In this document: in pieces, positions 57,401-64,000 of the stretch
Numbering within the stretch: position 1 is the stretch's first letter
Layout: every line of letters starts with the position of its first letter
NCBI RefSeq assembly: GCF_001949145.1
Contig: NW_019091378.1
Location: forward strand, 146,393 to 210,392
Reading direction: 5' to 3'
Length of the DNA stretch: 64,000 nt
Source of the DNA: Acanthaster planci
Taxonomy: Eukaryota > Echinodermata > Asteroidea > Valvatida > Acanthasteridae
The notes under the pieces: generated by a model
The model's input: the letters and a program-made list of their open reading frames with translations, nothing else
What the model was told of the DNA's origin: nothing
The model's database searches: none
Made by a program: the position numbers and the translations under genes

Positions 57401-60189
57401 GGATAGTGTTTATTTTCATGACAAAAACTTGTATTTGAAAGATGTATTTGCAAAAATGACTCCAGTGACTCCCAGGAAAAATCTCCAAATGGTTTTGGTG
57501 ATGCAGTGGCCAACATGTTTGTGGCCCTGCTAATAGGAATCTACTCAGGGTGTAAAAAAGTAATGAGAGCACACACTCGTTTTCCTTTTGTCATTAATGT
57601 GCTGTGTAAATTAAAAAAAGGCATCACTTTTGCAATCAAATTACCTCAACCGGATCAGCAGAATTACACAATTACACAAAGTTATTAATTGATGGTAGCC
57701 AATGGACGCTCAAATGGGATAGACTACACGTCCGGCAAGGCAGGGTACAGGATCAGCATATTGCATCTTTAAAAGATCTGTGTAATCCTAAACCAAATTG
57801 GTTTCATTGCAAAAAAAGTAGCAATCCTATTGAAGGCACGTGATGCGTAATCACAAAGTTCTTCTCTAATCAGTTGCTCAAGCTGATTGACATGGCTCAA
57901 GCTGATTGACATGAGTCAAATTTGATAATCACAGGGTGGCCACTAGCATTAAGTAAAACTTGCATGCAAATATTGTGTAGATAACAACTGTAAGAGTGCA
58001 CAAATTAAATGTCTCTCAAATTTGCGCAAACTTGTCTCAGTTCTCACAAGTCGAAGCATTTCTCAATGTATTTGGTGGCTACCCTAATGAGTGAGAAGAC
58101 AGAAATTTAAACTGATCCTGTGCCCTGTCTTTCACAAATTAAATGTAATTTGAGAAACTAACATGTCTTGTATCTTCCTATCCGCATGTACCGTACAACC
58201 GAGGAATCCAGTGAGAAGCTACTTCTGCAACCCTTGGCAAACTACAAGAACTACCGATGGCTGTGTCCGTGATGGTCATGTCTGCAGAGCTCTTATCAAG
58301 ACTTGGCTAAACGAAACAAAAGGCAAATCCATGGCAATGAGGAACTTGTTTACACATGAACTAACGCTTTCAACAAGTTCAGACAAAATGGCCAAGAAAA
58401 CTTAAGCAAAGAAATTTTATTTACATTTCAAACAAAACTCCATTTCTTTGACATTAACAAAAGATTGGCCCATTGTTTTTGTAATTTGTTGAATATTTTG
58501 TGCATGGTCCCCTTTTTCCACTCGAACCAAGTGTTCTGTCCTTGCCGTGGATTTGCACAGACAAATACCAAAACTAAATTCACCTCAGACCAGGCATATG
58601 TTGAAAATCAGAGACTTAAGAATTTGCCTTCAACCAGTTCAGGCTAAAAGGAGTGTCAATCTGCAAAACTGTTTCACCAAGTCTCAGCGGCAGTGGATGC
58701 GTATGCATGTGCTATGTATCACAGGTGGCCAGTGGTGTTACACATAAAATCTCTGCTACATCTACGGGGTCTATGCCTCTGTATGCTGCCTGGAGTCGCA
58801 GTAAATATCACATCACAAAAGATAAAGTGTGAACAGGCGTAAATATTTTTTCTTTGTAGAAATGACTCTAGAAAGTTGCTTTTGGCATTGGTCAGAAACA
58901 ATCTTGCACTGCTTGCTGTAAAATTCATGAAATAACAACGTTAAGTTGTTAAATTCCGATATTCAGTGTCTCTCCATCTAACTGAACCCATATCATCTGA
59001 ATATTACTGATTTAAATTAATGTCTAACACCCTGACATCAGTTACTTTTGCATTGGAAGTTCGAACTCTAGCTTCCTTGCTCCTATCGTTTTTTTAAAAC
59101 CGTTTAAAGGTGATTTTATCCTTACAATTTAGCAACTTGAATTTTAGCCTGATCTGGTTAACCAGAAGGAAAAAAAGGGTCAGTGTAACCAAACAATTTC
59201 AACATGTGCCTGGTTCAGTTTCGTTAAGCTCGTAAGTTTTCATAGATTTTAAAAATAGCATTCTTAATGCATGTATAAACTTTTGAATATGTACACCAGC
59301 ACATTGTACTGTACTTGAGTTCCGTGAATGGCCGATTGCAAGTGTGCTTGGAATTTTTATGACATACGTCCAAAGTGGGTGATTTACCTATGACACTGTC
59401 AGTACATTTTTTTAAAGAATGGAAACGACCAGCATGTTTTTTGTATGCGAATCAATCTTTAATTTCCTTTTACTGGTATCTACAGATCAGGCATGCAACT
59501 TGGCCTTTGACAAGAAATGAGGACATTTCAATCTTTACAAGACTTTGTAAAGTGTTTTTCATTTTTCAGTGGCATGAATAAAAAGTGAAAAATGAGGAAA
59601 TTAACTGATCCGAGGAAAGTTGCATGCCTGTTTAACACTGAAACAGTTAACCAAGTGAAAAACTTTGAAGTGCATGTAATAGATTGAATATGAATGACTT
59701 AGATGCATTTCAGAAACTCGTATGATGTGCTGGTGTACATTTATTGTCTGGATTTTACTGAATAAAGAATACGGGTTGGGGGGGTGCGTGTTTTGTGTTA
59801 AATACACCTGCTGTCTATTTCGCTATTGAGCTGCACATGCCACTGAATTTTTGGACAAGTTTTTGACTTTCAACAAAAAAAAAAGGAAATTGGAGTAAAT
59901 AAGCAGGCGATATTTCAATCCAAAAACTAGTGAGGCTGCTTGTATTGAAATAGACAGCAGGTGATGTGTTGGGAGGGGGTCAAAATGGAGTGTACGCGAC
60001 ATTTAAGTTGGAGGTTAAAAATCTTGGGGCTTTCGGAATGGGAACCTAAAGACATTTCTAAGTTGATACATGTTTATATGAATTATTTATGTGAATTTGG
60101 GAAATGTGAAATGGAATAAAAAGAGCAGTTTTCACTTGCAATTTGTTTCCTTTGTATGGGTAAGTTTATTTACATTTTTTTAAAAAGAA
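57401..60189. other. no gene seen
   Basis: AT-rich non-coding sequence without recognisable domains or convincing exons. Confidence 0.4.
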
Positions 60190-60194
60190 AATTG

Positions 60195-60257
60195 ACCTTG
60201 AACTTGACTTTGGATTTGAACTTGGATTTGAACTTGACCATGAACTTGAACTTGAAA
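60195..60257. repeat. GAACTT-based short tandem repeat
   Basis: Imperfect 6- and 12-bp units of the form GATTTGAACTTG / GACCTTGAACTTG run for about 60 bp. Confidence 0.75.
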
Positions 60258-60944
60258 AAAATGGCCAAAAAAAAAAGCACCCTAGCGCATACAAGTCCCC
60301 CCTGGTGTGGGCCACGTGTTCCCCATCCACAGGCGCTAACAGGTCCAGTGAGTTGCCCACTGCATTAACTCGCAATCAGTTGTCCTTGATATGTACTATC
60401 TCTCAATCAAGTCTACTTCAGGTGAGTGCAACGAAAGTAATGATCCAATGAACTCCAACAACTTGTCTATTTTTCCACCAAGAAAAACGTAAACCATCTC
60501 ATAACTCCAATAGTTGCAAAATAAATGAGACCGTTCTCACATCTACTTGAATTTCTCGCTGTGATTTCCAACGAATTACAAAATGTATCATGGAACTGAT
60601 CCCACTGACTTGAAAAACTTTGCAAATAAGTTACATTTCTAGCTTTTCTCTGTTTTTTAAAACATCATTAGATACCTGGTCAGTTCTTCAATGTCCCAAT
60701 CAAGGAAAACCTCCATGGTTGTGCATGTTTCACTTAGAAATGATGCATATTAAGTAGAAGTGTTTTATTTTTACTGCCGTAATGTGATTTCAAAACTGGT
60801 GTCCAGTGGAATAAAACAAAACTACAAAGTAACGTGAGGAAAGGTTTTTAACTAAAAAAAAAATGATTAACTGCAGCAAATTGAGCAGAAATCTAATATC
60901 AGTACATTTATTGGCTGAAGTTTTTCTTTTTTTTCAAAATACAG

Positions 60945-61016
60945 TTTCCAATTGAGATGCGTTTGGAAAAACCTAAGGGCCATCCTGAATTCGAAGCACA
61001 TTTGCACACAAAAAAG
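60945..61016 (+). CDS. isolated exon-like segment, unrecognised
   Basis: A strong acceptor (TTTTCTTTTTTTTCAAAATACAG) is followed by 72 open nt (24 codons, FPIEMRLEKPKGHPEFEAH and on), then AAAAG|GTAGTC. The composition is coding-like, but no partner exon or family was found. Confidence 0.2.
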
Positions 61017-61358
61017 GTAGTCTTAAATGCAAAGGAATACTTTACAGACTTTAAGTTGAAGTCATGTTTTTGCACTCAAACAATTGGTGGGTTTTCTCAT
61101 CTCTAAGACTCTCTTAGGAAAGTGAACATTTTAAGCAACTATTCAATTGAATTTACAATCACACAATTGCATTTGATTTCTCAAAACTTTTTTAAGTAAT
61201 ATACAGCAACTGCAGTATCACCAAATTATCATTGCTGAAGAAGCTTAAGTGAATTTACTCTTTTTTTTATTGAAAAGCAGTCTGATTGAGCCTTTCGCTG
61301 CACTAAGTCTGCTGTTATGAAAACTTTCAATCAAAGGGTTCTTTTTCACCTTGATTTG

Positions 61359-61570
61359 TCACCATTTCACAGTTCTTGCAAAAAGTAGGAATGGTAATTT
61401 CCCCTTGGTATCATTTTAGTACAAATACAGCTGTTGCAGTCCTGGCATGCCTTATAAAAGGACGAACTGTTCAGTGACTCAGTAGATGATGCTGTAGCAA
61501 CCTGCCCTTCAGCGTCCTTAGAAACTGCGGCATCCAGTGATGCGGGGTTGGCCTGTCCCGTATCCCATGC
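61359..61570 (-). CDS. possible terminal coding exon, unrecognised
   Basis: After a minus-strand AATTTAG acceptor-like site, the frame is open for 69 residues to TGA at 61359-61361. It is rich in Ala, Ser, Asp and Glu, then has a cysteine group (KACQDCNSCICTK) and ends RTVKW. About 100 bp upstream on the same strand, another frame encodes a hydrophobic helix (ILWIFLGFASVCMVACAISV), so a membrane-protein C-terminus is conceivable. The phases of the obvious donors do not fit, so the link is unproven. Confidence 0.2.
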
Positions 61571-61770
61571 TAAATTTAATTGAAGTTTTCATTAATTCAT
61601 GCACTTTCCACATCCTCGTGGTCGTGTTTGAAACCCAGAGTACATGTATCTCATGGCACGTTTGGAGTACGTCTAACATAAACACAGATATTGCACATGC
61701 TACCATGCAAACTGAAGCAAATCCCAGGAAAATCCACAAAATAACACCAAATCCTAATTGACCTGACTAT

Positions 61771-64000
61771 GCAAAAGCTCTTCAGCACAACGTAACAGTC
61801 CATCTTTTATTTATGTACATACCATGTTTTCCAAAGAGGAAAAAATTACATGCAAAGTAGTGTTGGAGATTGATCAACAAATTAACAAAGCGTAGTCTCA
61901 AACTTCAGTAATTTCTCAAATTGATGGATAAATTTATGAGCATTAATCACATCTATGTCTTCGACGCACATGTAAAAAAAAAGACATGCTTGAGACACTG
62001 ACTGCAGGTTGAATTGGGTTGAATCATTTCTGCAAACCTAACTCAACTTTTCTGTTTTGGGCATGGAACGTCAGGTGCTCAAAGAATAAAATCACAAACT
62101 TGCGATCCATCTCAACATTGCTCAATGTGAGGAATATGGTACGACATGCTAAATTACAGAAGTTGGCATTTAACCAGTTTTTTTTTTAAGAGGCTGTGCA
62201 AACACAATCAGGATGACAGGGTTAACCATTAACTGTTTACTGAGACTTCAGTGGCAGACATGCATACTCACCACATCTGCTCTATGCAGCCCTATTGTAT
62301 CGCCCCATGGTAGAGCCTCAAGAGTGTTTGCAAATTACATGTATCAGGTTTGTGTGACAATCAAACATATACTTGTGCTATACAGATGACTTTTTGTGGC
62401 ACTTCCCTCTTTCGAAAGCCAGCTTTTCAGCTAAAAACAATGATGTCGGAAACTGTTTAAGTACATGTATGTGTGGATTTTCCTGGGGTCTGCTTCAGTT
62501 ACTAGAGGTGTGTTCCTTTCACGTGAACAAGGGTGAAGACCAAAATATATATCTATGCATGCAGCACTTACAGTCCCAATAGCCTAGGCAGGCCTGCATC
62601 AGGAATGTTTGTATCCTGAATACGTACATGTACCGATACATGCAATGACCAACAACTCATGACAATTCAATCTGGCCCAGAATAATGCAGGATCGTGCAA
62701 GTCACAATAGTGATCACAAAACTTCGAAGTACACGTACATGTACTTGCTTTGCAGTGGAATTTACCTTCATAACTGCTTTCCATAAAAAAGCAGCTAATA
62801 GTGAATGACAGACCACTGAAAGGTTGTGGGCATTTTATGATGTCAACATATTACTTCAAACCATCATTTCATGATGTAAATCATCACAATGTTAGCTCAG
62901 GTGGAGGGAACACACCCCTAGTGAAGGGCATACATGTAAATGACCTCATCCATTGACATTTTATTGGCAATATTCGACAGCAACTTTTATCTAAACATGA
63001 GAAACTTAAACACTAACTTTTCCAGCTTGTATGTGTACACATGTTCTTTGCGCTAAATGTGCGAGGGTGGGCCAAAGTTTCTGAACTACGTAAATCTACC
63101 AGCCTTTCTTTTAACTGGCAAAAAAAAAAAGTATTTCCGATTAAACAGATGACTACCAGCAGCAATACACCACACTGTTCAACTTTTCAAATAAGTGGGG
63201 AAAAGAGGAAAATGTTTAGCTGAATAAATAGTCAACTCTTTCTTTGACCATGGTCTGACGGACATGTATAAACCCTAGTCGTCTTATTTTTTTAGTACAG
63301 AACATCGGGACATCACTTTTTTTTGTCTCAAACACCTATGTGTAGATAACAGGGTGACTAGTTTTTGGATTTATATTGAAACCAGCGCACAAGTGCTGGT
63401 ATTAGTTAGCATTTGAGCTTTTAGATCTAAATCTCAGTACAAAACAGCATGATCGCAAAGGTGATTTGAAGGTAGTCATCTGCTTTATAAATCTCGAACT
63501 CAGAATTTTTTTTTTTTAAGTTTGAGCTTGAGAATAAAGTTGCTGGCTACTAAACCCTTTCACTTAAAGAAAACTTGGCCCCTAAAACATAACAAACAGC
63601 TGCCATATTTACCGGAAATACATGTACATTTGGACCAAAAGGATAAGATGCCCTTCATGCATGGTGCATGATGGTCTTCAGTCTCTGGCAACATCTTTTT
63701 TTTATTTGAAAATTGACGTTTCATGTCCGAAAGCCCTGAAAAGTCTTTTTTTTTCTCTCACAGAATTTGCAACTCAAGTTTGCAACACCAAAACATCAAC
63801 AGATTTTGTATTGATGTCTTTGGATTAGGGTGCGCTGCCAAAAGGGGGAAAAAGAACTGATCAGTGAGAGTTTGATTCACTATTTGATTCAACTTAGACA
63901 ATCTGACAAAGTGGAATATTTTGATCCGAGTATTCAGCATCACTGCATAAATTCCCATTCTGTTAAATCTACCTCTTGGAAATAATACAGAAATTGGTCA
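61771..64000. other. no gene seen
   Basis: AT-rich sequence with several ACATGTAC words and A- and T-runs. No supported exon, RNA gene or complete mobile element. Confidence 0.4.

Overview
This is intron-rich animal DNA, most likely from a marine invertebrate deuterostome (echinoderm, hemichordate or cephalochordate; I cannot choose between them). The evidence is small GT-AG exons in long AT-rich introns, very frequent TACATGTA-type words, a dense population of transposon remnants, and an LTR retroelement whose integrase lies upstream of reverse transcriptase, an arrangement known from the Gmr1-like Ty3/Gypsy elements of deuterostomes. No bacterial, CRISPR or rRNA features are present.

Two genes can be assembled confidently, both on the + strand. 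The first (2238-5277) has a TATA box and five coding exons, one of only 21 nt. It encodes a 119-residue secreted protein made of a signal peptide and one HYR-type domain with six cysteines. The second (10795-32344) is a complete calnexin: 17 coding exons with consistent splice phases encode exactly 600 residues. It has a signal peptide, a split lectin domain with all six expected glycan-contact residues, a 4+4 repeat P-domain, one transmembrane helix, and a long acidic tail ending in basic residues. A splice-acceptor-like tract just before its ATG suggests an upstream non-coding exon.

The calnexin introns and 3' flank hold many mobile elements, several with readable target-site duplications: a hAT-like MITE (intron 6), a GCCCCATCACA-ended MITE (intron 8), and a mariner-superfamily transposon interrupted inside its transposase by a Gmr1-like LTR retroelement (intron 8). 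There are also two inverted copies of a 7-bp-TSD MITE (intron 10 and 3' flank), a TTAA-type MITE (intron 13), and two inverted copies of a short palindromic MITE.

The right half (34-64 kb) has no gene I can assemble. It contains a pyrimidine-rich tract with unrecognised minus-strand coding remnants (37.6-41 kb), a degenerate CR1/L2-type LINE (41.7-43.7 kb, minus), and a 2.7-kb hAT-like element with a perfect 8-bp TSD and a 107-bp near-perfect palindrome. These are followed by a 1-kb tandem duplication carrying a spliced-exon-like cassette, a degenerate ~46-bp minisatellite and a few isolated exon-like segments. Most of the rest is unannotatable intergenic or intronic sequence.
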